From: Methylocapsa sp. S129
GTDB lineage: Bacteria; Pseudomonadota; Alphaproteobacteria; Rhizobiales; Beijerinckiaceae
Reading direction: 5' to 3'
DNA length: 64,000 nt
NCBI RefSeq assembly: GCF_009765995.1
Contig: NZ_LMUI01000048.1
Coordinates: forward strand, 397,144 to 461,143
In this document: positions 42,043-52,483 of the stretch, in pieces
Layout: the number at the start of each line of letters is the position of its first letter
Numbering within the stretch: the stretch's first letter is position 1
Position numbers and translations under genes: made by a program
Notes under the pieces: model-generated
What the model was told of the DNA's origin: nothing
What the model saw: only the letters and a program-made list of their open reading frames with translations
Database searches by the model: none

Positions 42043-42984
42043 ATGATGGGCGCGGACATCCGGCCAATCGCGGTTCGGCGCCGATGGATTGCGCGCCTGG
42101 CTGACGATCGCAATTTTCTCGGCCTCGTCTTCATGCTTCCGGCGGCCGCCATCCTGCTGGTGTTTCTCGCCTATCCCTTGGGCCTTGGATTCTGGCTAGG
42201 CCTCACGGACACGCCGATCGGCGCGCCCGGGCATTTCGTCGGCCTCGCCAATTTCGTCTCGCTCGCCCATGATTCCGTATTCTGGCTCGCCGTGTTCAAT
42301 ACGACCTTCTACACAGTGGTCGCCAGCATTCTGAAGTTCGCTCTCGGCCTCTATCTCGCCTTGCTGCTCAATCGGCGTTTGCCTTTCAAATCGCTGCTTC
42401 GCGCCATCGTGCTGCTGCCATTCGTCGTGCCGACCGTGCTCTCGGCCATCGCGTTCTGGTGGATCTACGATCCGCAATTCTCGATCGTCTCCTGGGCGCT
42501 GATCAAGTTCGGCCTCCTTCACCAATATATCGATTTTCTCGGCCAACCCTGGCATGCGCGTTGGGCGGTGATCGCGGCCAACGTATGGCGCGGCATTCCT
42601 TTCGTCGCCATCACACTGCTCGCCGGATTGCAGACAATCTCGCCTTCTCTTTACGAGGCGGCGACGCTCGATGGCGCCAGTTCCTGGCAGCGCTTCTATT
42701 ACATCACACTGCCGGTGCTCTCGCCAATCATCGCCGTGGTGATGACCTTTTCAGTGCTGCTGACCTTCACCGACTTTCAGCTCATCTACGCCATCACGCG
42801 CGGCGGCCCGATCAACGCCACCCATCTGATGGCCACGCTGTCGTTCGAGCGCGCCATCACCGGCGGTCATCTCGGCGAGGGCGCGGCGATCGCCGACGCC
42901 ATGGTGCCGTTCCTGCTCGCCGCCATCATGTTCAGTTATTTCGGACTACAGCGTCGACGCTGGCAACATGGATCACAGGACTAA
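42043..42984 (+). CDS. Carbohydrate ABC transporter permease (MalF/UgpA type)
   Basis: A 313-residue permease with six helices. It opens LGLVFMLPAAAILLVFLAYPLGLGFWLGLTDT, and has GLANFVSLAHDSVFWLAVFNTTFYTVVAS. The coupling EAA segment reads SPSLYEAATLDGASSWQRFYYITLPVLSP. It starts 28 bp after the binding-protein stop and is immediately followed by the second permease. Together they form the CUT1 channel. Confidence 0.93.
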   Translation: MMGADIRPIAVRRRWIARLADDRNFLGLVFMLPAAAILLVFLAYPLGLGFWLGLTDTPIGAPGHFVGLANFVSLAHDSVFWLAVFNTTFYTVVASILKFALGLYLALLLNRRLPFKSLLRAIVLLPFVVPTVLSAIAFWWIYDPQFSIVSWALIKFGLLHQYIDFLGQPWHARWAVIAANVWRGIPFVAITLLAGLQTISPSLYEAATLDGASSWQRFYYITLPVLSPIIAVVMTFSVLLTFTDFQLIYAITRGGPINATHLMATLSFERAITGGHLGEGAAIADAMVPFLLAAIMFSYFGLQRRRWQHGSQD

Positions 42985-42987
42985 ACC

Positions 42988-43860
42988 ATGGCCAGGCAAG
43001 GCGAACCGCAGGGAATGGACTATCTGGAGCGGCTGCCGCGCCGTGTGGTCACGCTGTACCTTCCGCTCGCCATCCTCGTCTTCGTGCTGCTCTTTCCCTT
43101 CTATTGGATGACCACGACGACCTTCAAACCGGACGAAGAACTCTATGACTATGCGCGCTTCAATCCGTTCTGGATCGTCCATCCGACCCTGTCGCATATC
43201 TATAAACTCCTGTTCGAGACGAGCTATCCGCAATGGTTGTTCAATACGATCTTTGTCACGGTGGCGTCGACGATCCTGTCGCTATTCTCGAGCGTCTGTG
43301 CGGCCTATGCGATCGAACGGCTGCGCTTCACAGGGGCGCGCTACGTCGGCCTCGCCATCTTCCTCGCCTATCTCGTGCCGCCGAGCATCCTGTTCATCCC
43401 GCTCGCCGCGATCATCTTCCAGCTCGGCCTCTATGACAGCGACTGGGCTTTGATCCTGACCTATCCGACGTTCCTCGTGCCGTTCTGCACCTGGCTGCTC
43501 ATGGGTTATTTCCGCACCATCCCCTATGAGCTGGAGGAATGCGCGCTGATCGACGGCGCCTCGCGACTGCAGGTTCTGTGGTGGATCACGCTGCCGCTCG
43601 CGGTGCCTGGCTTGATCTCGGCGGGCATCTTCGCCTTCACTTTGTCGTGGAACGAATTCATCTACGCGCTCACCTTCATTTCCTCCTCCGAGAACAAGAC
43701 AGTGTCCGTCGGCGCGATCACCGAACTCGTGGAGGGCGACGTTTATCATTGGGGTTCTCTGATGGCGGCGGCGCTATTTGGCTCCTTGCCGGTCGTGATC
43801 CTGTATTCGTTCTTCGTCGAATATTACGTATCGAGCCTGACCGGGGCGGTGAAGGAATAG
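42988..43860 (+). CDS. Carbohydrate ABC transporter permease (MalG/UgpE type)
   Basis: A 290-residue permease starting 3 bp after the previous stop. It has LPLAILVFVLLFPFYWMTTTTFKPDEELYD, the helix-rich centre SLFSSVCAAYAIERLRFTGARY, the coupling segment PYELEECALIDGASRLQVLWWITLPLAVPGL, and the C-terminal SLTGAVKE typical of MalG-like proteins. An in-frame ATG at 43015 is a possible shorter start. It ends the ATPase-less importer. Confidence 0.93.
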   Translation: MARQGEPQGMDYLERLPRRVVTLYLPLAILVFVLLFPFYWMTTTTFKPDEELYDYARFNPFWIVHPTLSHIYKLLFETSYPQWLFNTIFVTVASTILSLFSSVCAAYAIERLRFTGARYVGLAIFLAYLVPPSILFIPLAAIIFQLGLYDSDWALILTYPTFLVPFCTWLLMGYFRTIPYELEECALIDGASRLQVLWWITLPLAVPGLISAGIFAFTLSWNEFIYALTFISSSENKTVSVGAITELVEGDVYHWGSLMAAALFGSLPVVILYSFFVEYYVSSLTGAVKE

Positions 43861-43902
43861 TCGCTTGCCGCGGCCGATGAATGATCGATTGGGAGGCTGT
43901 CC

Positions 43903-44727
43903 ATGACGGTTGCCGATCTCGGACTTCGACGCTTCGTTACACTGATTGTCGCGCTGGGCGCCATGTGCTGCATCGCGGCGGCGCTCGCGCCAGCCCATGC
44001 TGCCGACAGAATCGGAATCGTGCTGATGCATGGCGAGCAGGGCGCGCCTGGCCGCGTTATCGATGGCCTGGCGCAGGCGATGGAGAAGGCCGGCTATCTC
44101 GTTGGCCGTCCGGATATGTGTTGGTCCGGCCGTCGCGCCTATGAGGCGCCGTTCGCTGATTGCCTGGCTGTCATCGATGAAGCGATCGTCAGGCTTAGGA
44201 ATCTCGGGGCGACGTCGATCGTGGTTGGCGGCTTCAGTCTCGGTGGCAATGCCGCCATCGCTTATGGGGCTGGTCACAGCGGATTGCTTGGGATCTTCGG
44301 TCTGGCGCCGGCGCATGATGCGCGCGAGGTCGCTCAAATCGCCGAAGTCGCTGATAGCATCGCGAGGGCGCACGAACTTGTCGCGAACGGCAATGGCGAC
44401 GAGACCGTTTCGTTCGCCGATATCGTGTTTGGCCCGACCGGCGCCTATACGACGGAAATTGCTACGACCTCTGCGATCTATCTGAGCTTCTTCGGCCCGG
44501 CTTCGTCCGCCAATATTCCCGACAATGCGCGCAAGCTTACGGCGCCGCTGCTGTGGGTGGCGGGCGCCGACGATCCAACGCAGCGCGGAGGTCCTGGCTA
44601 TGCCTTCGCAGGGGCTCCGGCCAATCCGCTCAACCGTTATGTCTCGGTCGCGGGCAACCACCTCAACACGCCAGACCAGGCGGCGGATTCCGTTCTGGCG
44701 TGGCTCAAGGATTTGTCGGCGAAGTGA
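43903..44727 (+). CDS. Exported alpha/beta-hydrolase-fold protein
   Basis: A 274-residue protein with a signal peptide (RFVTLIVALGAMCCIAAALAPAHA, cleavage near residue 34). The mature fold starts RIGIVLMHGEQGAPGRVIDGLAQAMEKAGYLV. The nucleophile elbow reads GGFSLGGNAAIAYGAGH (Ser). VAGADDPTQ gives an acid and VSVAGNHLNTPD a His. Periplasmic hydrolase of unknown substrate, 42 bp after the sugar importer and convergent with the TRAP permease, 9 bp apart. Confidence 0.85.
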   Translation: MTVADLGLRRFVTLIVALGAMCCIAAALAPAHAADRIGIVLMHGEQGAPGRVIDGLAQAMEKAGYLVGRPDMCWSGRRAYEAPFADCLAVIDEAIVRLRNLGATSIVVGGFSLGGNAAIAYGAGHSGLLGIFGLAPAHDAREVAQIAEVADSIARAHELVANGNGDETVSFADIVFGPTGAYTTEIATTSAIYLSFFGPASSANIPDNARKLTAPLLWVAGADDPTQRGGPGYAFAGAPANPLNRYVSVAGNHLNTPDQAADSVLAWLKDLSAK

Positions 44728-44736
44728 TCGCGGGAT

Positions 44737-46623
44737 TCAGCGCAGCCCGAACCGCCCGGGCAGCCAGAGGGAAAGCTCTGGCGCAAAGATCAGGAGCGCC
44801 AGTCCGACGATCAGAACGGCGAGATATTTCATCATCGGCCGCGCCACCTTTGTCGTCTCCGTGCCGGTGATGGCGCAGGTCGCATAGAGGCCAAGACCCA
44901 CCGGCGGCGAGAACAGGCCGAGCCCCATCGAGATCACCATCACAGTCCCGAACTGCAAGGGATGGATGCCGAGGCGCTGGGCGATCGGGGTCAGCAAGGG
45001 ACCCCAGATGATAAGGGCAGGGGCGCCTTCCAGCACCGAGCCGAAACCGATCATCAGCGCCGCCGCCGCCAAGAGATAGGCGCGCGCGCCATTGGCCTCT
45101 CCGAAGGCGGTCAATCCGTCGGAGAGGTAACGCGGTATCTGCTCGATGGTCAGGGCGAAGGAAAAGCTCGAAGCGGCGGCGACGATGAACAGGATGCCGC
45201 TCGCCATCGAGGCGGATCGGACAAACAGCCGCATCAGCGATCGCAGCGTCAATTCGCGAAACGCCAGCCCGCCGACCGCCAGAGCGTAGACCACGGCGAA
45301 AGCGGAAATCTCCGTGGAAGTCGCGACGCCCGACGTGACGCCGCGTCCGATAAGCGCGACCATCACCAAAGCGACGAGCGCGCCGCCGATCAGGCGCAGC
45401 AGCGGCGTGTGCGTGGTCAAAGCCTCGCTCGGATCGATGCGCTTGCCGTAGATCACCGCCACCGCCGCGAGCCCGGCGGCCAGCACCGCCGCCGGGACGA
45501 GGCCGGCGATGAACAGGCCGCCGATCGACACATTGGCGACGAAGCCGAAGATGATCATGTTGACACAAGGGGGAATCGTTTCGGCCATGATCGCCGAACT
45601 CGCCAGGAGGCCGGCCGCTTCATTGGGATCCTGTCCGGTCTTGCGCACGGCCGGCATGATGATGCCGCCCACCGCCGCGATATCGGCGAGCTTCGAACCG
45701 GAAATGCCGGAGAAGAACGCGGTGGCGACGATGATGATCAGATTCGTGCCGCCGCGCAGGCGTCCCATCAGGCGTAAGAGAAGCTCGATCAGGCGCGCAG
45801 ACATGCCGTTCGCCTCCATGGCGAGGCCGGCAAGAACGAAGAACGGCACGGCGAGCAGTACGAAATGGTCGCTTCCGGCCATCAATTGCTGGGAGTAGAT
45901 CGACATGGGCAGGCTCGGATCCGCCAGGAAGTAGAGAAGCGCCGAGAGAGCCAGGGCGAAAGCGATCGGCACGCCGATCGCGAGGCTGCCGAGGAAAGCA
46001 CTGCTCAGCAGCGCGAAAGGTGAGAGCGCCGCCGCCGGCATGACCTCGTTCCAACCCCAGACGGCCAATACGAGGGCGATTCCCGCGCCAAGCGTGATCC
46101 ACGCGGTTCGCGCAGGACCCGTCAAGGCGACGGCGATTGCGAGAATGGACATGATGAGCCCACCGGCCATGACCGGATAGATGAAAATCCATCCCGGCAT
46201 GCCGAATGGCGTCGTCTGGCCTTCCGTCTCGATCAAAAGATCGATGGAGGAAGCGAATATCGCGGCGGCGATCGCGGCGATGATCCATGCCGACAACTGA
46301 ACGAGGTAGGGACGCCAGCGCGCCGGAAACAGGCCGCGCGCCGCATCGATACCGGCGTGACCGCGACGTCCGACCATGCCGGCGGCGCCCAGGAACACTT
46401 GCGTCACCATCAGGGCGCGCGCCACCTCCTCGGCCCAATCGAGCGGCTGCTGCAGGAAGTAACGGCAGATGACGGAAGCGAATACGACCGCGACGTCGAC
46501 GGCGAGCACGAGCGCCGAGATATATTCGACGAGCGCAATCATGCCGGCGAGCCAACGCCCGGCCCAGCCGAAGGCGGCGAATGGCGGCAGCGGCGACTGC
46601 AGCGTTTCGAGGCTCGCGCTCAC
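44737..46623 (-). CDS. TRAP transporter fused permease (DctQ-DctM)
   Basis: A 628-residue membrane protein. Residues about 20-190 match DctQ (LVEYISALVLAVDVAVVFASVICRYFLQQPLDWAEEVARALMV). The rest, from about 200, matches DctM (SSAFLGSLAIGVPIAFALALSALLYFL, FVLLAVPFFVLAGLAMEANGMS, IPPCVNMIIFGFVANVSIGGLFIAG, SPPVGLGLYATCAITG). Fusion of the two permeases is seen in some TRAP families. GTG at 46623 with GGGGAG nine bases upstream is preferred; the longer frame from 46725 overlaps the binding-protein gene. The start lies 32 bp after the binding-protein stop. Confidence 0.9.
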   Translation of the reverse strand: MSASLETLQSPLPPFAAFGWAGRWLAGMIALVEYISALVLAVDVAVVFASVICRYFLQQPLDWAEEVARALMVTQVFLGAAGMVGRRGHAGIDAARGLFPARWRPYLVQLSAWIIAAIAAAIFASSIDLLIETEGQTTPFGMPGWIFIYPVMAGGLIMSILAIAVALTGPARTAWITLGAGIALVLAVWGWNEVMPAAALSPFALLSSAFLGSLAIGVPIAFALALSALLYFLADPSLPMSIYSQQLMAGSDHFVLLAVPFFVLAGLAMEANGMSARLIELLLRLMGRLRGGTNLIIIVATAFFSGISGSKLADIAAVGGIIMPAVRKTGQDPNEAAGLLASSAIMAETIPPCVNMIIFGFVANVSIGGLFIAGLVPAAVLAAGLAAVAVIYGKRIDPSEALTTHTPLLRLIGGALVALVMVALIGRGVTSGVATSTEISAFAVVYALAVGGLAFRELTLRSLMRLFVRSASMASGILFIVAAASSFSFALTIEQIPRYLSDGLTAFGEANGARAYLLAAAALMIGFGSVLEGAPALIIWGPLLTPIAQRLGIHPLQFGTVMVISMGLGLFSPPVGLGLYATCAITGTETTKVARPMMKYLAVLIVGLALLIFAPELSLWLPGRFGLR

Positions 46624-46654
46624 GCGGCTTCGCTCCCCAGACCGGCGCCCCCCG

Positions 46655-47686
46655 TCAGCCGCGCGCCGCGGCGATGGCGGCAAAGACCGGCTTTGTCGCG
46701 GGATGGCTCTCAGCGAAATCGGCATAGAGGCGCTTAGCCATCTCGTCCTGCATCGCGCGACGTTCTTCGGCCGGCATTGCGGCGAAGGCTACGCCGAAGC
46801 CTTTCAACTGCTCGATCTCGCTCTTCGTTTTCTCGAGCGCAACGGCGCGCTCCTCAGCGGTCGCGGCGAGCGCCGCTTTGGCGAACGCCGGCTTCAAATC
46901 GTCGGGGATTTTGGCGAGCGCGCGCTTGCCGATGAAGGCGCCCATGGGGCTGAACAAATGTTCGGTCAGAAAGCAGAATTTAGTGATCTCATAGAGCTTC
47001 AGGGAGAGACATGTGCCGGGGTCATGTTCAAACCCGTCCACCACGCCGGTCTGCAGCGCGGTGTAAAGCTCGTTCACGGGAATGGGCGTCGGGATCGCGC
47101 CCATCACCTTGAACGTTTCGATAAAGGCGGGCGCGGGCAATACGCGCAGCTTGACGTCCTTGAGATCGGCGAGACGCGCCGCCGGCTTCTTCGTGTAGAC
47201 GCTGCGCGCGCCGAAATGGAAGCCCCAGCCCAGCACGCCCACCCCGGTGCGGTCGGCAAGGATCTTCTCCAGCGCCTTGCCCGCTTCGCCATCCATCGCC
47301 TTGGCGACATGATCGTAGCTGTCGAACATATAGCCAAGGTCGAGCATGCCAAGTTCAGGCGCCACGGTCGCCCAGATCGAGGAGCCGGTGACCATCATGT
47401 CGGTCGAGCCGATCTTCACCTGTTCGACGACGTCGGCCTCCTTGCCGAGTTGACTATTGGGGAAATAGTCGAATTTGATGCGGTCGCCGACCGCGTTTTT
47501 CAGGTTCGCCGCGAATTTTGCGAACCAGAGGTAGTGAGCGGCGTTCTCGTCGATCGGATCGGAAGACGAGACGCGCAGCGTCACCTGCTGGTCCGCCGCC
47601 GCCGGGCGGGACAGAGCCCCGCCGCCGGCCAGGACAGCCGCCGAAGCGGCGAGCATTTGTCGGCGCGTCACGCTCGATGGCGACAT
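46655..47686 (-). CDS. TRAP transporter substrate-binding protein (DctP family), Tat signal
   Basis: A 343-residue binding protein. The twin-arginine signal is VTRRQMLAASAAVLAGGGALSRPAAA. The mature part has VTLRVSSSDPIDENAAHYLWFAKFAANLKNAVGDRIKFDYFPNSQLGKEADVVEQVKIGSTDMMV and LADLKDVKLRVLPAPAFIETFKVMGA with the carboxylate-binding Arg. GGGAGG precedes the ATG. It is divergent from an Idh/MocA dehydrogenase across a putative operator, suggesting uptake of a polyol or sugar acid. Confidence 0.93.
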   Translation of the reverse strand: MSPSSVTRRQMLAASAAVLAGGGALSRPAAADQQVTLRVSSSDPIDENAAHYLWFAKFAANLKNAVGDRIKFDYFPNSQLGKEADVVEQVKIGSTDMMVTGSSIWATVAPELGMLDLGYMFDSYDHVAKAMDGEAGKALEKILADRTGVGVLGWGFHFGARSVYTKKPAARLADLKDVKLRVLPAPAFIETFKVMGAIPTPIPVNELYTALQTGVVDGFEHDPGTCLSLKLYEITKFCFLTEHLFSPMGAFIGKRALAKIPDDLKPAFAKAALAATAEERAVALEKTKSEIEQLKGFGVAFAAMPAEERRAMQDEMAKRLYADFAESHPATKPVFAAIAAARG

Positions 47687-47748
47687 TTTTTCCTCCCATA
47701 TTCATGCGCCGTTTCGGCGTTCCTGCGTCGACGTCGTCTTGTCTATAA

Positions 47749-47769
47749 TCATGTTATACGGCAACATGA
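47749..47769. promoter_or_regulatory. Inverted repeat in the TRAP/dehydrogenase divergent promoter
   Basis: TCATGTT-ATACGGC-AACATGA is a perfect 7-bp inverted repeat with a 7-bp spacer, midway between the divergent TRAP and Idh/MocA genes. The form resembles GntR-family operators (TGTTATA...AACA). No dedicated regulator gene is adjacent. Confidence 0.55.
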
Positions 47770-47826
47770 CATCCTGGCAATCGCAACCAGGCCGCGCCGG
47801 TCAGCGCGCAGGCGGGAGACCCATTG

Positions 47827-48834
47827 ATGAATGTCTGCATGGTCGGCCACGGCATGATGGGGAAGTGGCATTCCGAAAATCTCAGGGCGATCGACGGCCG
47901 CCGGCATACGCTCGTCGGCGTGCAGCCGGATCAGACGGCCGCCTTCGCCGCCGCGCAAGGCTACCTCCATTGGACGACGGACTATGGCGCTGCGCTGAAC
48001 GATCCCGAAGTTGATATTGTCGTCATCGCCACGCCGAGCGAATTGCATGCGGAACAGGCCATCGCCGCGCTTGAACATGGCAAGCATGTGCTGGTCGAGA
48101 TCCCCATCGCGATGAATCTTGCCGACGCCGAACGCGTGGCGGCGACGGCGAAGCGGCACAAACGCATTCTCGGCCTCTGTCACCCCCGCCGCTTTGGCGC
48201 GGAGCGTGAGGCGTTGCGCCAGCGGGTCCATGCCGGGGCGGAGCGTGTCCGGCTGATCGACTGCCGTTTCTTCATCCATCGCCTGTCCAACACCGGCGCC
48301 ACAGGGCTGAGGCGCGATTGGACCGACAATTTATTGTGGCACCACGTCACGCATCTCGTCGATTTCGCCCTGTGGATGGCCGCCGGCGGCGATCTCGCCA
48401 AGGCCGATGACGAAATCCTCGCCGTTCATTCGTTGATGTCGCCCGTCGACGTCCGTACCGGCATTCCGATGGAGGTCGCGCTGATGATCGAGGCGGCGCA
48501 CGACTGTGCGATCGTCTGCACCGGCTCCTATTATTCGCGCGCCTGGATTTACGATCTCCTCGTCGTGACCGATCGCGACTCCTATCGTTTCGACGAACTC
48601 AAGGCGCTTCTGACGACGGGCGACGGCGAGATCGCAATGGCCGCGCAGCAAGAGGAATGCGCCATGGCGCTGCGCGACTTCGTGCAGGCTGCGCGTGAGG
48701 GGCGCGACTCCGCGGTCCCCGGCTGGTCGGTCTTGCCGACCATGCGCGTGCTCGAACGCGTCCAGCAGGATTGGGATCGGCGCCACGGGGCTCGCGCGCT
48801 GCCGGGGCGTCCTCTGCCTGGAGCCCGAGGCTGA
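47827..48834 (+). CDS. Gfo/Idh/MocA family oxidoreductase
   Basis: A 335-residue NAD(P)-dependent sugar/polyol dehydrogenase. The N-terminal Rossmann segment is MNVCMVGHGMMGKWHSENL. EVDIVVIATPSELHAEQAIAALEHGKHVLVEIPIAMNLADAERV has an EIP in place of the usual EKP, so the Lys often used in catalysis is replaced by Ile. The C-terminal domain has NLLWHHVTHLVDFALWMAAGG with two His. GGCGGGAGAC precedes the start. The Lys loss suggests altered chemistry or specificity. Confidence 0.9.
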   Translation: MNVCMVGHGMMGKWHSENLRAIDGRRHTLVGVQPDQTAAFAAAQGYLHWTTDYGAALNDPEVDIVVIATPSELHAEQAIAALEHGKHVLVEIPIAMNLADAERVAATAKRHKRILGLCHPRRFGAEREALRQRVHAGAERVRLIDCRFFIHRLSNTGATGLRRDWTDNLLWHHVTHLVDFALWMAAGGDLAKADDEILAVHSLMSPVDVRTGIPMEVALMIEAAHDCAIVCTGSYYSRAWIYDLLVVTDRDSYRFDELKALLTTGDGEIAMAAQQEECAMALRDFVQAAREGRDSAVPGWSVLPTMRVLERVQQDWDRRHGARALPGRPLPGARG

Positions 48835-48845
48835 AATCGCGCGAG

Positions 48846-49076
48846 CTAAAGCGGGTTGTACCCTGGCTTCTTGTAGAGTTTGTTCCACTGGCCGGCGATA
48901 TCAGGCTTGTAGACGCGTTCGACCCAATCGTTCGGCTCGACATCTTCGATGCTCACCGAGACCGCTGCCTCCGTGCAGTTTGCGCTGGCCATGACGGCTT
49001 TCGTGATTTCCTCGGCGATGCGCGCTTTTTGCGGCTCCGATCTGCCTGAAGACAATTTTACAATGACGTGGGGCAT
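48846..49076 (-). CDS. 4-oxalocrotonate tautomerase family protein
   Basis: A 76-residue small tautomerase. After Met removal Pro1 (MPHVIVKLSSGRSEPQKARIAE) is the expected catalytic base. The C-terminal WVERVYKPDIAGQWNKLYKKPGYNP resembles PptA/DUF1904-like members. The family isomerises enol/keto acids in aromatic degradation. It converges on the Idh/MocA gene with an 11-bp gap. The aldo/keto reductase upstream on the same strand is about 100 bp away, so cotranscription is possible. Confidence 0.9.
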   Translation of the reverse strand: MPHVIVKLSSGRSEPQKARIAEEITKAVMASANCTEAAVSVSIEDVEPNDWVERVYKPDIAGQWNKLYKKPGYNPL

Positions 49077-49179
49077 GCTTCTTCCTCAATAGGCCTGGCT
49101 GGTCGGCCTGAACAGGATTTCGTTGATGTCGGCGTCCTCCGGAAAGCTGGCGCCTCTGACCGACGCCGCCGGGCTGCGT

Positions 49180-50582
<1,403 letters not shown>

Positions 50583-50600
50583 GTGCGAACGCTCCCTGAT

Positions 50601-51617
50601 CTATGGACGCAGCAGCGTCTTGATCGCGCGGCGTTCGTCCATGGCGCGGTAGCCTTCCGCCACCTGGTCGAGGGGCAGCGTGAGATCGAAAACCTTGCCG
50701 GGGTTGATCTTCCTGTCCCACACCTGTTCGATAAGGTCGGGTAGGTAGCGGCGCACCGGTGCCGGGCCGCCGTGAAGGTGAACATGGGTAAAGAACAGCG
50801 CCTCGCCATTGATCTCGACGCCATGCGGAACGCCGACGTAACCCACGAAACCTCCGGGGCGGATGGAGCGGATCGCCTGCATCATCGCTTCCTGTGTGCC
50901 GACGCATTCCAGGACCGAATCAGCGCCAACTCCGTCGGTCATATCCTTGACGCGAGCCACGCCCTCCTCGCCGCGCTCGACGACGATGTCGGTCGCGCCG
51001 AAATCGCGCGCGAGCTTCTGCCGCGACTCGTGACGGCTCATCGCGATGATCCGCTCGGCGCCCATGAGCTTGGCGGAGAGCACGCCGAGCAGGCCGACTG
51101 CCCCGTCGCCGACGACGGCGACGGTTGCGCCCGGCTTTACATTCGCCGCATCGGCGGCGAACCAGCCAGTGCCCATCACATCCGAGATCGCCAACAGGCT
51201 CGGGATCAGATCGTCGGACGGAATCCCCGGCGTGGCGACGAGCGTACCGTCGGCCATAGGGACGCGGAGCAGCGGCGCCTGCGCCCCGCCTACGAATTCC
51301 CTGTTCTGACAGGAGGTCTGATAGCCCAGGCGGCAGTGCGGACAGGTATTGTCGGAGGCGAAGAACGAGCCGATGACGAACTGCCCCGGCTTGACCGACT
51401 TGACCGCGCTGCCGACCTCCTCGACGATTCCGCAATATTCATGTCCCATCGGCGTCGGTCCGGGAGTCGCTTGCAGGCCGCGGTAGGGCCACAGGTCCGA
51501 CCCGCAGACGCAGGTCGCCGAGATCCGGATGACGGCATCCGTCGGCGCGAGAATTTTGGGGGCTTCGCGCTCCTCGAAACGCACATCGCCTGGGCCGTAG
51601 AGAACAGTTCCTCGCAT
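50601..51617 (-). CDS. Zinc-dependent alcohol dehydrogenase family protein
   Basis: A 338-residue MDR-type dehydrogenase. The catalytic zinc ligands are in CVCGSDLWPYRG and GHEYCGIVEEVG. The structural-zinc loop is DNTCPHCRLGYQTSC, which has Cys-x2-Cys spacing but fewer cysteines than the classical four. The Rossmann motif is VAVVGDGAVGLLGVLSAKLMGAERII. The start ATG 51617 follows AAGGAGCTCACCC. Same cluster as DUF2255 and SDR. Confidence 0.92.
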   Translation of the reverse strand: MRGTVLYGPGDVRFEEREAPKILAPTDAVIRISATCVCGSDLWPYRGLQATPGPTPMGHEYCGIVEEVGSAVKSVKPGQFVIGSFFASDNTCPHCRLGYQTSCQNREFVGGAQAPLLRVPMADGTLVATPGIPSDDLIPSLLAISDVMGTGWFAADAANVKPGATVAVVGDGAVGLLGVLSAKLMGAERIIAMSRHESRQKLARDFGATDIVVERGEEGVARVKDMTDGVGADSVLECVGTQEAMMQAIRSIRPGGFVGYVGVPHGVEINGEALFFTHVHLHGGPAPVRRYLPDLIEQVWDRKINPGKVFDLTLPLDQVAEGYRAMDERRAIKTLLRP

Positions 51618-51688
51618 GGGTGAGCTCCTTGCTTTGACGGCGCCTGTCACAAAGTATCGGCGAACACGCCTCGCTCTTTTCTCGTCGT

Positions 51689-52450
51689 TCAGCGGACGGT
51701 GTAGCCGCCATCCACCGGAAGTGCGTGACCGATCACGAAGCTTGCGTCAGGGCTGCAAAGCCAAAGAACCGCCGCGGCGATCTCCTCGGGACGGCCAAGC
51801 CGCCCGATCGGCACATCCTTCATCATTTCCTTCATGGCTTCGGATTGACTGACCAGCATGCCGGCGACCATCGGCGTATCGATGATCCCGGGGCATACCG
51901 CGTTGATGCGGATATTCCGCGGGGCATATTCAAGCGCGGCGCTCCTGGTCAGTCCGATCACGCCATGCTTGGAGGCGTGATAGGCCGCCCGGCTGGGCAG
52001 CCCCACGAGACCACCCAGCGAAGAGCAGTTGACGATCGCACCGCTCCCTTGCTCGCGCATGTGACGGAGTTCGTGCTTCATGCACGCCCACACGCCGCGC
52101 AGGTTGATCGCGTTCACGCGATCAAATTCCTCGGCGGCCTCGTCGGCCATGTCGCTCGGGGGAGCCTGCACGCCGGCATTGTTGAACGCCGCGTCCAGCC
52201 GTCCGAAGGTGGCGACGGTCTGCTGGACCATGATCGCCGCCTCAGCCTCATCGGCGACGTCGCAGCGGATGCCAATCGCCTTATGGCCAACAGCCGCCAA
52301 GTCCTCCGCGGCGGAGCGAACAGCAGTCTCATTGACATCCGCGAGCGCGACGGCGGCGCCCGCTTCTGCGAAGGCCTTAGCCGTCGCCAGGCCCATGCCA
52401 GAAGCGGCGCCGGTGACGAGGGCGACTTTGTTATCAAAAGATAAGTTCAC
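51689..52450 (-). CDS. SDR family oxidoreductase (glucose 1-dehydrogenase-like)
   Basis: A 253-residue classical SDR. It has NKVALVTGAASGMGLATAKAFAEAG, ADVNETA after beta-2, NNAG, NCSSLGGLVGLPSRAAYHASKHGVIGLTRSAALEYAPRNIRIN (Ser, Tyr, Lys) and IGHALPVDGGYTVR. GTG at 52450 with AAGAGG eight bases upstream is chosen over ATGs at 52474 and 52468, which lack sites. The substrate is not predictable. Confidence 0.9.
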   Translation of the reverse strand: MNLSFDNKVALVTGAASGMGLATAKAFAEAGAAVALADVNETAVRSAAEDLAAVGHKAIGIRCDVADEAEAAIMVQQTVATFGRLDAAFNNAGVQAPPSDMADEAAEEFDRVNAINLRGVWACMKHELRHMREQGSGAIVNCSSLGGLVGLPSRAAYHASKHGVIGLTRSAALEYAPRNIRINAVCPGIIDTPMVAGMLVSQSEAMKEMMKDVPIGRLGRPEEIAAAVLWLCSPDASFVIGHALPVDGGYTVR

Positions 52451-52483
52451 AACGAATTCCTCTTGCATCGCCAAGACGCGAGC

